A stretch of 64,000 bases of DNA from Strigamia acuminata. Taxonomy: Eukaryota; Arthropoda; Chilopoda; Geophilomorpha; Linotaeniidae. Every line of letters starts with the position of its first letter. Within the stretch, counting starts at the first letter, position 1. The translations under genes and the position numbers were made by a program. Shown in pieces: positions 26,006 through 40,400 of the stretch. The stretch lies in contig OX442324.1 of assembly GCA_949358305.1 (NCBI GenBank), positions 3,354,001-3,418,000 on the forward strand, read 5' to 3'. The notes beneath the pieces are model-generated. The model was not told where the DNA came from. It was given only the letters and a program-made list of their open reading frames with translations, and searched no databases.

Positions 26006-26829
26006 TGTAAATTGGTGATGTTGTATGAGGTAGCAGAGTTAAGTTTGTCATGCAGCAACCCCCGTTGCGGGCTCCTCTGTAAGGGACTCAACTTGGATCC
26101 GTCGGCAGAAGCGGTGTAGGTCGATCCGTAGTCTCCGTACTGACTTCCGGTAGTGTAGGCATTTGTTTGGTGCATGCTGAAGCCGTTGCTGGCCAACTGC
26201 TGCTGCGTGGACATCATGTGCGGCGACAACTGACTGTTGGCGTTCGACTTGAGGTTGGCGCATTCGCTTAAATAGCCGCTTCCTTCGGTAGCATTGGTCG
26301 ACGCTTGCGCAGGTACCACGGGTCCAGAAGCGCGTCCGGCTCCTCCCAACTTCATGGTCTCGGCCAAAGTCTCGACTAGTTGATCGGCACCGTATAAGTG
26401 CGCCATCGATTCTTGACTCCATCCCATGGGCGACATGGAGGCGCCTTGGTCACCCTCGATGGCCGGAATCGGTGAAAGGCGACCGCAAGAACTGGCGTTC
26501 GAACTGGCGCGGGGCCTGAAGTCGGGGCTGAGCTGGAAGCCTGGATGAATTCCTCCAGCCGGAGACTCGGGAAACATGTCTAAAGATTCGGAAATGGACG
26601 AACTCGGACTGGGAGTCGCGTCGAGACCGTTGCGCAACGCTTCCACTTTTTTCTTCACGCGGCCGCGACGCTTTTCGTACTTCTGCGTCTCCATGCTTGT
26701 GGCCCGTCGTCTGGCGGCCTTGCCCGGCTTCGCGTCCGGGTTGATCATCCACCACGAGCTTTTACCGGTTCCCTCGTTTTGCACGCGCATGAAGCGGTTG
26801 TGGAGTGACAAATTGTGCCGAATTGAATT
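26005..26829 (-). CDS. foxo: FOXO, internal exon: second half of forkhead domain and AKT region
   Basis: The exon encodes 275 residues and begins after a TTTGTAG acceptor (AG at 26831-26830) with [10 protein letters not shown], helix 3 of the forkhead domain, the DNA-reading helix. It continues through the [16 protein letters not shown] wing. Next comes the AKT site R-R-R-A-T-S (Ser about residue 45 of the exon), overlapping the basic nuclear localisation segment KRRGRVKKK. Further on, [20 protein letters not shown] holds the third canonical AKT-type site. A Ser/Gln/Asn-rich region follows. The domain is split between Lys and Asn at the position known for FOXO genes generally. The first half of the domain and the first AKT site must come from an upstream exon that I could not find in the window. 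Both exon ends are phase 0. Confidence 0.95.
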
Positions 26830-29800
26830 CTACAAACACACGAAAAGAGAACAAAATTAAATAAAAATATATTCGAAATGTTTTCGATTTTCCTCTAACT
26901 CAAATTGAAAACATCTTACGTCGAAACTATAAATTTCCCCTCGTCCTCGCGATTAACCCTCGCTTTCTACGTCGCACAACTCATGCCCAACAAATTACGA
27001 CCCAAATACGAGTCAGCAATCCTTTGTGTCCAAATATTTCAACTACAAACATTTTGTGACAGTCAGCACTCAACTAAAACCATCCGCTCTCCCCCCCCCT
27101 TTTATATATCCCCCCCCCAAAAAAAAAATATAATCAATTTACTTAAAATCTATCAATTAATGCATTGAAAACGTGGCTTTAGGTCGCGGCCTTGATTCTC
27201 ACTACAGGTGTACTCGATAAATGGCAATTAATAGCAAGAAAGGTATTGATGTACTTTGAAGGAAAAAATAATTTTTTTCTTTCTTTTCTTTCTTTCTTTT
27301 ACAGGTAAAAATTTAAAGAAATAAAAATTTTTTTTTTCTTTTTCTTTGTTTTAAAAGTAAAGATGGGGATGAAGAAGATGATGATGATGAGTTAAGTTGG
27401 CGGCACCAGATGGCGTTTTCGAAACTAATGAAAAAATTTGCATTAATCACATGACTAGCAGTTGTAATGATCATTAACCATCATGAGACGCTATTTCTAA
27501 GACAGATCAAAATTCCAAGCTCAAATCCCATAAATTCTAAACTCTTTGTTTCCATCAAAACTATTTATTTATTTGAAAAATAAAAATAACTTTAAAAATA
27601 AAAAAAAAATTAATTAATAAATAAAAAAAAAAAATAAAAAATAAAAAAATTTAAAAATTTAAAAATTTAAATATAAATCATATTGAGTTTTGTCTTTGAA
27701 ATTAGTTTACAAGCACGGAAAAATTACGAGGTGCGCGTTCACGCGTTGCCGGGGCGACCCGAATACCCGCATCTGTCGCCACGGCAACCAGATGCCGAAT
27801 GAGAGCAAAGGAAGCTTTTGATTTTCGCCGCCACGGTAACCACCAAACATGACGTCACAAGCTCAAAGTTAAATTACAATTTACCACCAAATTGCACTCA
27901 GCCAACAGGTGTTACGTACTCTTAATTCCATTTTTTCCCCACTCCCCAAAACGACCATCTATATAAATATATAAACATTGGATAGAGAACTTATTTGAGG
28001 TGTGGCGGGGTGCGGGAAAGGGAAAGAGACGAAAGGGTTGAAGAAAGAAAGAAAGAAAGAAAGAAGGAAAAAAGTGAGGCGGGAAAGAGAAAGAAAAACG
28101 CGAGATGACTAACGAGTGTTGTCAGTTGCAAGTTGCGCTCGACTTGGTTTCTCCCAAAGTCGCCATAAAACAAAGTTTTTCATCAAAGACATGAGCGATT
28201 GATTAGAAAACGACTGATTGAAGTGAATTGCGAGGCGAGGGTGGTGACACCGTGACCCTTGCCGCACTTCTCTTCTTTGGGAGATTCCTTAGGAACACGT
28301 AGAGAGAAGAGAAGGCAAAGAGGGAAGAGGGCCACATAACTTTCTTTACTGCTTTCTATAAAGTTTTACGATGAAATTAGTTCCGACTTGAGTCGGAGAT
28401 GGAGGAGTGAGGGCAGTGCAATCCTCGGCGGACGCGGGTCACAACATCCCCAGCACTCACGTCCTTCAACGTCCCCCTGCTACGATAAGCCCAACGAGCT
28501 TATCTTTAGGCAAGAGACGCAATTCCCTCGAGTCGAGACAAGGGGGCAGAGAAAAGGGGAGGATGCACCAAGTTTAGACGGGGAAATAACACAAGTCCCT
28601 TAATCAACTTCAGTTATTCAAGCTGAACAAAAAAATTAACCCAGAATAATGGGGGACAAAGAGTAAAGAAAGAAAAAGAAAAAGAAAAAAAAAAGAGTAT
28701 CAGAAATGAGAAAACATGGCATCAAATCCACTTGGACGAAACAGAACAAGAAAAACATTTGTTATTATAGTTGTTTCTTTTTTTTCTTTTTTTCTTTTTT
28801 CACGGACAAATCCACTAGTTTTTAACAATTTGTTATTATATTTTACGAGCCTTCATTAGTGATTTCTGCGGATGTAATTCCCAATAATAAAAAAGGATAA
28901 ATAAAATAGGAAATGACTCGATAAATTTGAGTGAAGAAAATTGGAATCCGAAAAGAAAACCCAACACACACAAAACGATCAAGCCGAGCCGACACACTTG
29001 ACTATACAGAAAGAAGTGTGCGAGGTGCGCATGCACCAACCACTTTCCTTCCACTAAACGCAAGCCTAATTATATCGAATATTGGGTTGTGAACCCGATT
29101 GAACACATTCACCTGACTGGAAATTGAGTATTTGATATTAAATAAAGAAATGCTTCGCTTCAAAAGTGTCCTGCTTACACGATACACTTGAAATCAAATG
29201 CATGCAAGGTCTTTGAGTATGGGGCCCAGGTCAGTCAAACATGGGGGGCCCCTATGAATAAATCAACACAAAATCTGAATTTAGACACTCGATAAAACCT
29301 GGATGCTTCTGGAAATCAAATATCCATAATGTAAAGTGATTTGATTTTTCCTTGTTTAAAAATATTAACGAATTTCAATCACAAATGAGATGCACGATGA
29401 TTTACGTAGAAATGCATTTCGATTCCAGTCGTGATTTCGTTTCGAAAAGCTCAACAACTTGGAAAGCAGCAGGTATAAGCGAATGCAAATGTGTAGTTGG
29501 AAAGAAAACAGTCGCCGAGACGTTCCTCCAGACCACTCATTAGCCCCCTACAGACCGCTAGCAGCAGCAAGGTGCCGAGCACAGTAATGGCGTAAATACA
29601 TTTCTCCTTCGACTATACCACGTCACGCTTTTTAATCACAATCACGCGCTTTAGACTCTTTATAATCTGTTTCAAATCTGATTGAACAAAATGAAAATAT
29701 GTTACCATATACCAAGTCTATATATTGTAGTCCATTTCAAACTTAAACCTATAAATCACTGTTGACATTAAGCTATCTCACTGGTCACATAGGTCCTGGA

Positions 29801-32624
29801 ATTTACAAGGTTTCAACTTATCAAACTACCACACTCAAGACTTCTAACTTACCAACTGATAAACATCAATTTTCTTTTACAAAACAAAGCAAAAAAGAAA
29901 AGAAAAAAAAAAAAAAACAGAAAATCCAGTTTTAAAGATCAAAGTAAAGAAGAAAAAAATGGCATTTTACAAAATCAAACGATTTTTAGTTTGTCTCAAA
30001 CTGAAACCAGAATCCAACCAATTATACAGCATTACATGTCGTTTTTGGAAACAACAAACATTAACCTTTCTTTCTTTCTTTCTTTCTTTTTCTTTAAGTT
30101 AAATCCAATGGAGAGGCAGATAGAAGAAAAATAGGAAGCATGACCCTAAACCGTTTTACTGGTGCAATAGTGAAATCACGTGATTTTATAAAACGGCACG
30201 GGTCACACAAGTGACGCGCGAGTTAACTTAGTCTGACAGTGTTTAATGCACACGGCCTCCTCTTTGCAAAGGCGGAAGAAAGGAGGAAGGGGGATCCGTC
30301 GCCAGGCAGCAGCAGCAGCAGATGCTGGTGCGTGGGAGGGGCGCGCGCTCACTCGCTAATGCAAATGGGAATTGTATGCAGCGCCCCGTAATCGTCTTAT
30401 GGCGCGAAACTTCATTATGGGACGGGGACGGGAGTAGGAAGGGAGAGAGAGACCGAGAGAGAGAGAGAGAGAGAGAAACGCGACCTCCTTTCCCGCCACC
30501 GTGACGCAGCACCAACCTCCCTCTCCCGGCTGATTTAATTGTGGCGCCAGTTCGCCTTTACTCGCCACGCTGCTTCTCCGGCGTCTCAACGCAGCTCGGC
30601 ATCAAAGAGTTGAGAATTGGGCGCCTATGGGTCTGTTTATGACAGATCCCTTCATCACGGCGCAGGGAAAAAAGAGCGCCAAACGAAGCGTAGGCGCAAC
30701 CAACGCCCCATGGCCGAGATCCCCTCGCATTTTTACTCGTGCACCACCTCCACGTTGCCTTGGTAACTCACACTCACCCCCCGAACTGACCACTGACGCC
30801 CAATAACCGGCCGAGGCGCTGAACGGAAATCAATGGAACGCGGCTTTTTCCACTCTCTATTTCGCTTCCCCCCCGTGCCCCACTCGGTGCCCCACTGCGG
30901 GCCACTTTGGCCACGCATTGAATCAAAATTGCTGCTCGTTGCACATTTTTCTTTATAAATTTTTAAATGATGTTAATCTCGAGTTAATTCCGACTTTTCA
31001 TGATTACGCTAATGCTTTTTAATAAGCGACTCATGTCGACTACAGGTGGTTGCGCAGCCCTTCTATTATTTAAGGCTCCCAACTTTCAGGTAAAAACACG
31101 CTAAGCTTAATCTTGTTATTCTGCCGGCATTCAAAAGTTGGGCCACACTTTTAAGAGTTTGCAAACAGCTGCCCGAACGCGATGGAGTGACCCCCACCGC
31201 TACAAATTCATTTGAAACGGACAATTAACGCGATAGAAAGAAATACTCCACAAACTATCCGCAATCCGAGATTTGCGCAGTGCCTTACACATGCGCGTTG
31301 GCTTCGCATTCGGACGAGGACGAGGATAAAGTACATAAACGTGTTGCAACTTGCAGCGCTTCGTATGTACACTTATCGATGCTTTTTAATCAGCCATTCT
31401 GGGTCGAATCAAACTCGTCGATCTGATAAAAGATACCGGCAATCTGATTGCGCGTGGAAAAAATTTAACATTTCATATATACTGCTTTTACAAACGTGAG
31501 CTAAATACGCAAAATGCTCTTTTTACATGCAAATAACTGCACATTTTACATGCAAAGTGCTGCTTTACAACACTTAACACCTGAAGAACTTAAAGTGTGC
31601 ACGCTACGACGACTTTACCCTCACAAAAAAAAATAAATTATTTGTACAGTAATTTTTATCGCCATTTTTTTTTATTTTTTAAAAAAAAAAAAATCAAAAT
31701 CATAATTCAGATCAGCTGGTTGCACTTTTCGTTTCACATATCTACGTATATAATTAGCGGGGCAGGCAGATACAAGTGGGCACGTGAATGCAAATGAATC
31801 GAATCGATTCGATTCAAATCGACATGTTAAAAACAATGAGTTGCTGAGTCACACCAACCAACCAACCAACCAACCAAGCAACCAAGCATCTGAACGGATA
31901 AATTTACACACAGCAACCGCAAGACGCAACATCATCGCCTCAAATTTCACCTTTGTTCGCTCTAATCACTTCAAACTCCCCGAATACGACACGTCGATTC
32001 CACCCACATCAACCAGTACCCCATATTTTGAATTTCCCATCCATCGCACGTCAATCATTTCTCAACTTCCGAGTTCTAGGGTCAAAAACGAAAAGGTCAC
32101 GGATGGAAACGCTGATATACGAATATAGAACGAGGCGAAACAAAAAGCCGAGATAAGAAATAAGAACCTTGCAATCACAACCCAAGGACTCGAGTCCAGC
32201 AGTTCACAGCACCCTATCGTCTTCTGAACCCCTTAAAAAAATCGCTCCCTCACGACTTGGGCGGATGGACGAGTTTTCAGGCGAGGCTCAGCCACAAATG
32301 GAGCCGTCTCCCATTACGCCCACCCCCGCACAAGGTCCTAAGGGCACAGTTGGAGGGCAGCGCGTAATGGTACGCGTATATTTCTGCCTTAACATCGCCA
32401 TTCACAATCAACTTATACGTTGGGGATTCCCCCAGGGAATGCAAAGGATTCCCGCGACGACTGACCTAACCCTGCAACTCTCATTCTCCTTCCCCCCCCC
32501 CACCCTTTTTTTTCCCTTCTTCTTTTTAATATCTTCATTGTGGCACGTCCTTGGCCTAAATTATGGGCACGGAAGAGTTTTGCACCAAATTGAAACAAAA
32601 TAACTAAACAAATTAATAGAATTG

Positions 32625-32745
32625 CCAATATTATTATTTCTCAAACATTTAAAAATGCATTTTTTTCAATTATATTATGAAATGCATTTCAAAATGCATT
32701 TTTTTTTCAATTGCATTATGAAATGCATTATTTAATGTACAAATT
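32625..32745. repeat. Dispersed AATGCATTTT-rich repeat, copy A
   Basis: The order CCAATATTATTATTT-TCAAA, AATGCATTTT, TCAATTATATTA, TTTAATGTACAAAT is shared with copy B at 59479-59539. Copy A carries an extra internal duplication of the AATGCATTT...TCAATT unit. It is probably a fragment of a non-autonomous repeat family. Confidence 0.55.
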
Positions 32746-32757
32746 AGGCCTGTGCGA

Positions 32758-32785
32758 ATTTGCGATATATCACAATATCGCAAAT
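32758..32785. repeat. 11-bp perfect inverted repeat
   Basis: ATTTGCGATAT (32758-32768) and ATATCGCAAAT (32775-32785) flank a 6-base loop. It follows GGCCTGTGCGA and lies next to repeat copy A. GC-box/ATATCG palindromes after a C-T-G-T-G-C-G-A start are reminiscent of hAT-type termini, but I see no matching opposite end. Confidence 0.6.
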
Positions 32786-35700
32786 GCAATTTCAATTTGT
32801 TTTCAAATTAAATTTTTTTTTTTTAAATATTAAAAATTAGTTTCTTTTACCATAATAATAATAATATGCTATATACGTTTTCTGTTTATGTGGTTTATCT
32901 TTTTATAGTTTAGTTGTGGGTTTTACAAGTACAAGGCAGTTTAGGTTCCTTATTTAAGCTTTTCCTCAGGTTTGTTCGGCGGCGGATGCTTCACCTGGAA
33001 CCATTCTAGCAATAACGATTTGGAAAAAGCAAAACCAGATTGCATAAGCCAAAATGCATTTTTGCATTTCTTAATAAAGATTTAGTCATTTTAAAACCGC
33101 TCTAGTGAGGGTTGTCTCGATCTAACTTGATTTAGCCTGCAAGTTCAAATCGATGAGAAAAAAATAATTGCTACAATGCTAAAAGTGCTAAAGTAGTTAG
33201 CATGAAATGCAACCCTTTTTCACGAATGAGGGAGGAGTGCGCCCGATTTACGATTTATTGCAATATCGACTCATTCCAATAGAAAACTATTGCACACATT
33301 CCCCTTTTGCACTCGTTGAGTTAGTTCTTTCTTTTTATTTTCCCCCCTTTTTCATCGATCTGAGCGGCGGAAGTAGCCACGAGAAGAGAGGGCAGTGGAC
33401 GAGGCCAATCGAAGATGAGACAAGAGGGTACAGCGAGCGGATGCAGCAATGGTGATAAGACTCTGAAGGACGAGTGGACGAGTACAACTGCAAAGTGTTG
33501 AGGGGCCGACTTGGACTTGTAGGGCTGCAAGAGGAATGAGGTGGAGTGGGGTGGGGGATCGAAACGATATTGGCGGACCCCAATGCTCGATTGGATCCAT
33601 AAATCAACCGCTGTGCGCAGATGGAGCGTAGGGAAGCCCAATCCCGGGTTGCCGCCGTCCAGCCGCCTTCTCCCCACCAACGCCCATCCATCAGCCAGCA
33701 ACTGGCTTCTTCTTCTTCTTCGGTCGGGCGGGGTTTATCAAGCGAACAACGCCGCCATAAAGCAGCTCTCGCCGCCCACGCCAAAGAGCAAAGAAGATGC
33801 CCTCTTCACCCCCCCACACACCCCGTACCCGCTATCCCTTCTTCTGCCGACAGAATAAATCCCTTTGGTGTCGAAAAGTGTCCGAGAAGAAAGTTGCAAT
33901 GAGCGCCACACCATCTTCTTCTTCTTCATTCCCCCCAATAGAAATGTTGCAGAGGCTAAAGAAGCGTCTCGTTTTGCAGTAAATTCTCTCGCCATTGTGG
34001 CAATGGACGGCGCCTGCGCAAAACCGCTTGATTTGCGCGCGCGCTCAGCCCCCATATCGTGCATCATTCTCACTGGCACTTCCCACATTTTACCTAACCC
34101 AGCGCCCCAACGGCCTTTTTTTGCGAGCAAGAGGAACTAAATTTACTCGTTGACCACCGTATCCTGCAACTGGAATTACACTTAATTATTTGGACGCTTT
34201 TCACAATCAATTCAAATAAGACTTATCCCTTCTGCATCTGCTATTGGCTATTGAGAACTTTGTTCACTTTTAATGGTGAACGTGAACTTCTTTAAGTGAT
34301 TTTGAAGATTGAATGCACCTAACGTTTACATCTGCGCAAAATTGACGGTCTCCCAAATGTCTGGTCGAAGAAACAAACCGGCTCGGACTCCGAGAAGTCG
34401 CCGAGTCTAGATATATTAGCATGAAGATCCTGCATTGACAAAAATCTATATAGTACTTGTACTCCCCCTATTTTAAACTGTTTTAAATTGTAAAGAGATG
34501 TTGCTCCATCCGCGACAGTGCGGCGTATAATGAAGCAAAAGTAGCTTTTCGTTAAACGCACATTTGAAGGCACTCACGCCGTCCTGGATGTGCATGCGCA
34601 AAGCACAATTACAATGTCTTTGGACAGATCTATAAGTGTGACAAGAGACCCAACTTATCTTGCAGCTCTGTTTTAGAAGACGCGAGCATGCCAACATTGC
34701 CAAGCGTCAAAAATCCAATAGAAAAAAGAAAAGTAAGTAAGTAAAGAATTGAGTTTGGGGTTTTCTTCCAAAGATCATCTGGAGAAACATGCTAGCAGTG
34801 TTTATACATAGATAAAAAGGAAGTTCCCTGTTAGCTTGGACAAGTTCCTTTGTCTTTGTCCAACAACAACTTTTCGTGATTGATGGATGGCAGGTTTGTC
34901 TATCAATCTAAGACGGAGATAGGTTTATTTGATGAAGATGAGAGATTGTTAAAAACCAAAGTATATAGAGAAGAAGCGGGAAAAAAAGTGAAATGGGGGT
35001 TGGGAAAAAACAGTGAATTTTTCATATTGGATAGAATAAGAGGGATGGAAAAAGCGCCATAAACGGCCATTTTGATGATGATATGAGTAAGGGATTCATC
35101 AGCGTCTCCATAGTGGCCACTCGGGGGAGCGGAAGACGCCATTAGTAACGTTTCGCGCCTAAGAGAAGCCCATTAAGTGCTCGGCGCGTTTCATGGTGGC
35201 CTCCGTCTCGCCAAAAGGGAGGTGGGAGGGAAGAGATGAAGGAAGGGAGGAGATGACTTAATCAATATTCTTACGGTGGAATTATGGAGATCGGAGAAAT
35301 GCGCTCAAGCAAAAGGTTAAGGACTTCCCTCCCGACCGATAAAAGCGACACGCGAAAAGATGGCGCAGATTGAAGCAAAACTTTTATCTGCTGCTGACAT
35401 GTCGTGCAAACGAGGCTGCCTTATCAAACGCCATCACCGATGAAATGCCCCGTTGCGTCCCTTCGTCTTTTGTCTTCAACATACGAGACGACAATTAGCG
35501 TCCCAATCGACCATACACAACCAAGGACGAGTCGAAATTCCCCGTCCCTCATGTACACTACCGTAGTGTGTGACGAATCGATGCTCTAGACCTCTGAATG
35601 CCGAATCTCTATGTTAATCTATGGACATTAGGCTTAAAACTTTTTTTTCTCTTTTTCTCTTTCTTTCTTTTTTTTCTTTCTTTCTTCTTTCACGCTTATC

Positions 35701-37166
35701 ATTGCAGCTTAAATGTTCAAAAGATAACATTTTGCATGGACCAATTCATTAGATAGTTTTTAGTTAAATACACAAATTCTAACATGGCGTCTCACACCGA
35801 TTCCAGCAGGATTGTGAACACGCCATTACACATTTCCGGCTTAGTGAGAACGCAAGCATCAATTCACAACTGAACTGGAATCAACACGGCGAGTCGTTTT
35901 AGACGGAAAAAGTGAACGTCAGTTCGTGTCAGTTCCCTTTCTAACACGAGAAACCTGCTTTAACGAAACGAATAAAGTCCACTTTTTATTTCCCTTCAAA
36001 TGTCACATCTAATAAACATGTAACGCTGGAAAAAAAAATTTAAAAAAAAAAACAAAAAAACAAAAAAACGTTAGCGAGGAAACATAATAAGGATTCTTAA
36101 CAGATAGCATTAGCGATGTGCACACGTGAAACGTCGACCTCAAGGACACTATGGAAAGGAACGGAAAGGCAAGGCGCAACGCATCAAGCTGTCATTTCCT
36201 CGGGGAATTATCAGCAAGCCACGCGTCTTTTGTCACCTGAGCGACGTGTCATTCAACTCGAACCACTTCACCGTGTCTTGTGTCTTGTCGCAACGCGTTA
36301 CTGCAACGGCAAATGAACAAACCTTGTTCATTTCCAAACGAATGCATTTTTTCCTCCAAACATTATCCCCATTTCCGTCCATTCACAACAACTGCCGCTC
36401 TGCAGCCCACCACACAACTGCCCACCCCTCTTCCCTTCCCTTCCCGACACGCAAAAAGGGGCTATTGAACCCTCTTCATCAGCCCACGTCCACATCCCTT
36501 ATGCATGTCCAGAAAAAGGCTATTTTTGGCCGCCCTATTCCCTCCAGTGCGGAACCCTTCCCAGGCAAAAATGGGGCTCCACAACACGTTCAAGATAGGA
36601 AATAAGAGGGGATAAGGGGAGTGTTACCCTCAATTATGTGCAGTTATGGATCGAAGCTATTTTTGACCATACCAGGTATGGGCAAGCCTCGCCACAAAAG
36701 AGGGACTCGAGATTAGGATCCACCCGAGGTTAAAGGTCTCAACTGACAGCTGGCGAATGAAGTGAAAGAAAGAAGCCTGGCATTGACCACTGGTCACTCC
36801 TTTTTCTTCCCCCTCATGGTCATAAGGAAGTGGAATATACTTTTGCGATTTTTTTTTCTTCCTTTCTTCTTTTTGAAGTTCTTTTTTTTTTTTTTGTAAA
36901 TGAGGGGGTTGGTGGGTAAACGAGGGGGTGAAATAAGTGATATGCGAGGGTGTTGTTTTTTCCTAATGTAAAGTGCCCCTTTGAATGAAAAAGAGAGGAA
37001 AGGGGAAAAGGGATCAGCTCCATCAACTGCATGCCCCCTTCTTTTGCAGATCGAAATGCATTTGCAAAACAACATGTGGTCATGGATCAAATTTCCATCG
37101 AGTTTCATCAATCGCCATTGGTCAGGGATAAAAGCCTTTTCAGTTTTTCTATTTTGTAATGTTATA

Positions 37167-37197
<31 letters not shown>

Positions 37198-37330
37198 GGA
37201 ATTTAGAAAAAAAGGCAAAAACAGATCAAATCAATTGAGTTGAGGTTGCGAAAAGCTGCTCAGGTTTTGTTCAATCGTTTTCGAATAAATGGCAGCCATT
37301 TTTATCCGGTTTGGAAATTTAGGGTTTGTA

Positions 37331-37473
37331 TGATTAGAAAATTAGAAAATTTATATATATATTTTTTTATTGAATCCCTAGAAATATTTGATCATGATTA
37401 GAAGATTAGAAGATTTATATGTATATATATATATTTTTTTTTATATAGTGAATCCCATAGGAATATTTGATCA
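37331..37473. repeat. Imperfect tandem duplication, two units
   Basis: Unit 1 (37331-37394) and unit 2 (37395-37473) both run TGATTAGAA-ATTAGAA, a TA/T tract, GAATCCC, then AATATTTGATCA. They differ by a few substitutions and by length of the TA/T tract. Confidence 0.8.
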
Positions 37474-40400
37474 ATTACAAATTACAATTTCCGGATTTTT
37501 TTTTTTTTTTTATAAATTTTATTTTTAAATTTTTTTTTTAAATTGAAAATTGAAAATTCTATCGGTGACGTGGAAGAAAACCGAAAAGTGTAGATTTCTC
37601 GGCTAATGAAAATAACATTCGTAAAGTTAGACTGGAATATGTATGAGTGCGTTTCTTTCTTTCCCTATTTTGATCCTAGGGCGCGTTTATTGCAATTCAC
37701 TCATCTGCCTGCCAAAGATTGAGGAATTATTTCGTCTCGCAATATTTTTCTTCTTGTTCGCTTGTGATCAGACATTAATAAGAATTAATTTAGCCGACGG
37801 GCTTAAATTAGGGTTAAACTCATGGATGTCATCCAATGAGCAACGCGTGTTTTCAGATTTCGGTTCCTTCTCTCGCCGCTCGGCTGCGCTCTTGGGTTAA
37901 TTTGTCGGAACCATGCGTCTCATTTAATCTCAGGCAACGAAGGGTGGGAGCGAGGAGGAGGGAAACAGAAGAGAAGAGACGAGAAGAGAAGAGTAGGGAT
38001 GGAAATGGGGTTTGGTGTATAAGCGGTGGGCGCCCGTTAATTCTTGCTGCGAAATGTTTGCTTAAGAATGATCTAATTATAAATTCATCCACGATTAGAA
38101 ATTTTGAAGGGAATGGCAGGAGAAAATAAAAAATTAAGCTTGAGACGGAGCATTTTATTGGGCGGCAAACTGCGCCTGCTTTTGGCGTGTATAGAGAGTA
38201 CTTGCCAACTTCTACTTACAGTAATTGGCCCAACCGACAGTTTCAAAAGCCCCTTATTAATACGACTAACTTTGCATTTGCATTTTTTAGAAAAAAAAAA
38301 ATTAAATTCACTCCCCCCCCCCACCCACCTAACTTATATATTCTTTCACACTATTAACACCAGAGGATAATTTGTGTTGGCCAATTTTTATTTTTATTTA
38401 AATTTATTTACATTTTTTTGTTTTAAGTTTTCTATTTCTCCTTTCAAGTATTTTTCTTTCTTTCTTCCAATTCCCCACCCCCATCTCCCCAAACCCTTTT
38501 TAAAAAAAAAAAAATGTTTTTTTTGCTGCCGCTCTGTCGCCCTTTTTCGTTGCCCCATTTCCGACGTCACTCGCTCTCCGATAGCACATTAGCCACTAAT
38601 TAATTTTTGAGACGCACTTGTTCCTGCTAGCGGGAACACTTTCATTGAGGGGATCTTACAAATTGAAATTTGTGCCCCGGCCAAAATTGATTGGAAAACG
38701 GCGCATCCCTTTCGCTTCCCCTCACGCTCTCCGCCCCCAGAATCGGAGCACGAGACGGCAGGGTGGGGGTCGGGGGGAAGACATAAGAGGGGGAGTGATA
38801 TGTAGGCGAAGAAGCGACAATCAGATGGGTTCCGGAAAACAGACGTTTTATTTGTTGATGTTCCAAGTTGCAAACGCATGGAGATGAGATCCATCTGGTG
38901 CTACGACATCAAAGGGTTTGCAAAAAGAAAAGGAAAAAAAAAAGGGGAAAAAAAAAATAAAAAAAATAAAAAAAATGGGGGAAAAAAAGTGAAGAATAAA
39001 TTGAATCATCCGCCCACTTCTTTGTGCAAACGACATCAACTCGCTCGAAATGATTATTCGACACGAACTGAGAGCAACGAGTGTGTACCTAAAGTGAGAA
39101 CACACAACAGGTGAGTGTTTGGTGGTGCATTTACGTCATACACGGCGCAAAACTCGGATCGGATTCAAGTGAACCAAATCGGAATGCAACACTTTTCATT
39201 GCAAACGAAATTGAAGGAAAAATAATTCCCAATTTTGTTTACATTTGCACTCTTATGTAAACACGATTTTTTTTTCTATTAGTTGTATGTGAAAATTCAA
39301 ACACAAACACGCGTTTAGTTGCGAGTTGTGACTCATTTTTAGAAAATCAATAAATATATTTAGTAAAGGGTATAGAAAATTGAAATTGCTTTCGTAAAAA
39401 CACACGAAAACGCACTGTTTCATGCTTCAAATCAAACTTCAATATAATCAAAACAAGTTGCACAAATCACCCTAATTGAAAAAAAAAATAATAAAAAAGT
39501 AAATAATAATAATAACAATAATGATGATTTCGAAATGCGCAACCTGGCAACAACGACTATAGTGCAAGAAAAGAAACGCAAAAGCGGGAGCAAAAAAAGT
39601 GGCAAGAAAAAGCATGAAGAGTCCTTTTCCTTTCCCCGATATTCCAAATGGAATGCACTCGACAAACGCATTTCTAGCCGAGTAATTGGCGCTAATTGAT
39701 CGCTGTGCATCTCGAAACCGCACGTGCTTCTTTGCTCGGGTCCATTTCCTCATTTCCAACTGACAAGGTTTCAGCAGATGCGCCGGGATTTATGGGTAGG
39801 CGCGGGCAGAGGATTGGACTTTGGTCGGGTGATGAATCTGAGGCTTAGGCAAGCGGGGGCCCACCTCATTCCCCCGTGGGCTCCGGCGCGTGTCACCTTA
39901 GCCCTCATGTGCTCGATCTTTTGAATTATAGCATCGTTGACGTTAATGGCCCCTGTGTACGGTGGCGCTCATCGCACTATCAACGTGTAAATTGGCCAGG
40001 GAAAAGGTCGTTGTAACCTTAAAATAAAGTGATGTGCGTGCGCGTGATAAATTTGAAAATAAACTAAAATGATAAAAGTGGCAAGTAATCTTGAATTTGA
40101 CTGATAAGGAATGCAAGTGCAACATATGGAAAAGTGATCTTTGAAACGGGATACTTGATGAGGCAGTTTTATACTGGCATTTTTCAGTTGCTGTAATTGA
40201 GGCTAATTGAGGTCGAAGTTGCGAACGAACTTTCACCCCTGCCAGATGCCAACACACTTATCAGTTGCTCGTTACTTGTGGTCCTCTCAACCAATTTTAC
40301 ATTTCTTTTTAAATTCCAAATTTCAATTAAATTAACCACTAAAAACCTTGTTTCTTCTTCTTCAATTTCAATCATTTTTAACAACCTGAATTACATTCAA

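Noticed and set aside
33335-34130. Overlapping frames on both strands in a GC-rich island
   Set aside because: No recognisable domain, and several frames are open at once, as expected of compositional bias.
39859-39881. Inverted repeat GCCCAC/GTGGGC with CTCATT between
   Set aside because: Only 6-bp arms with an 11-base spacer, outside the element; the CTCATT is probably chance.
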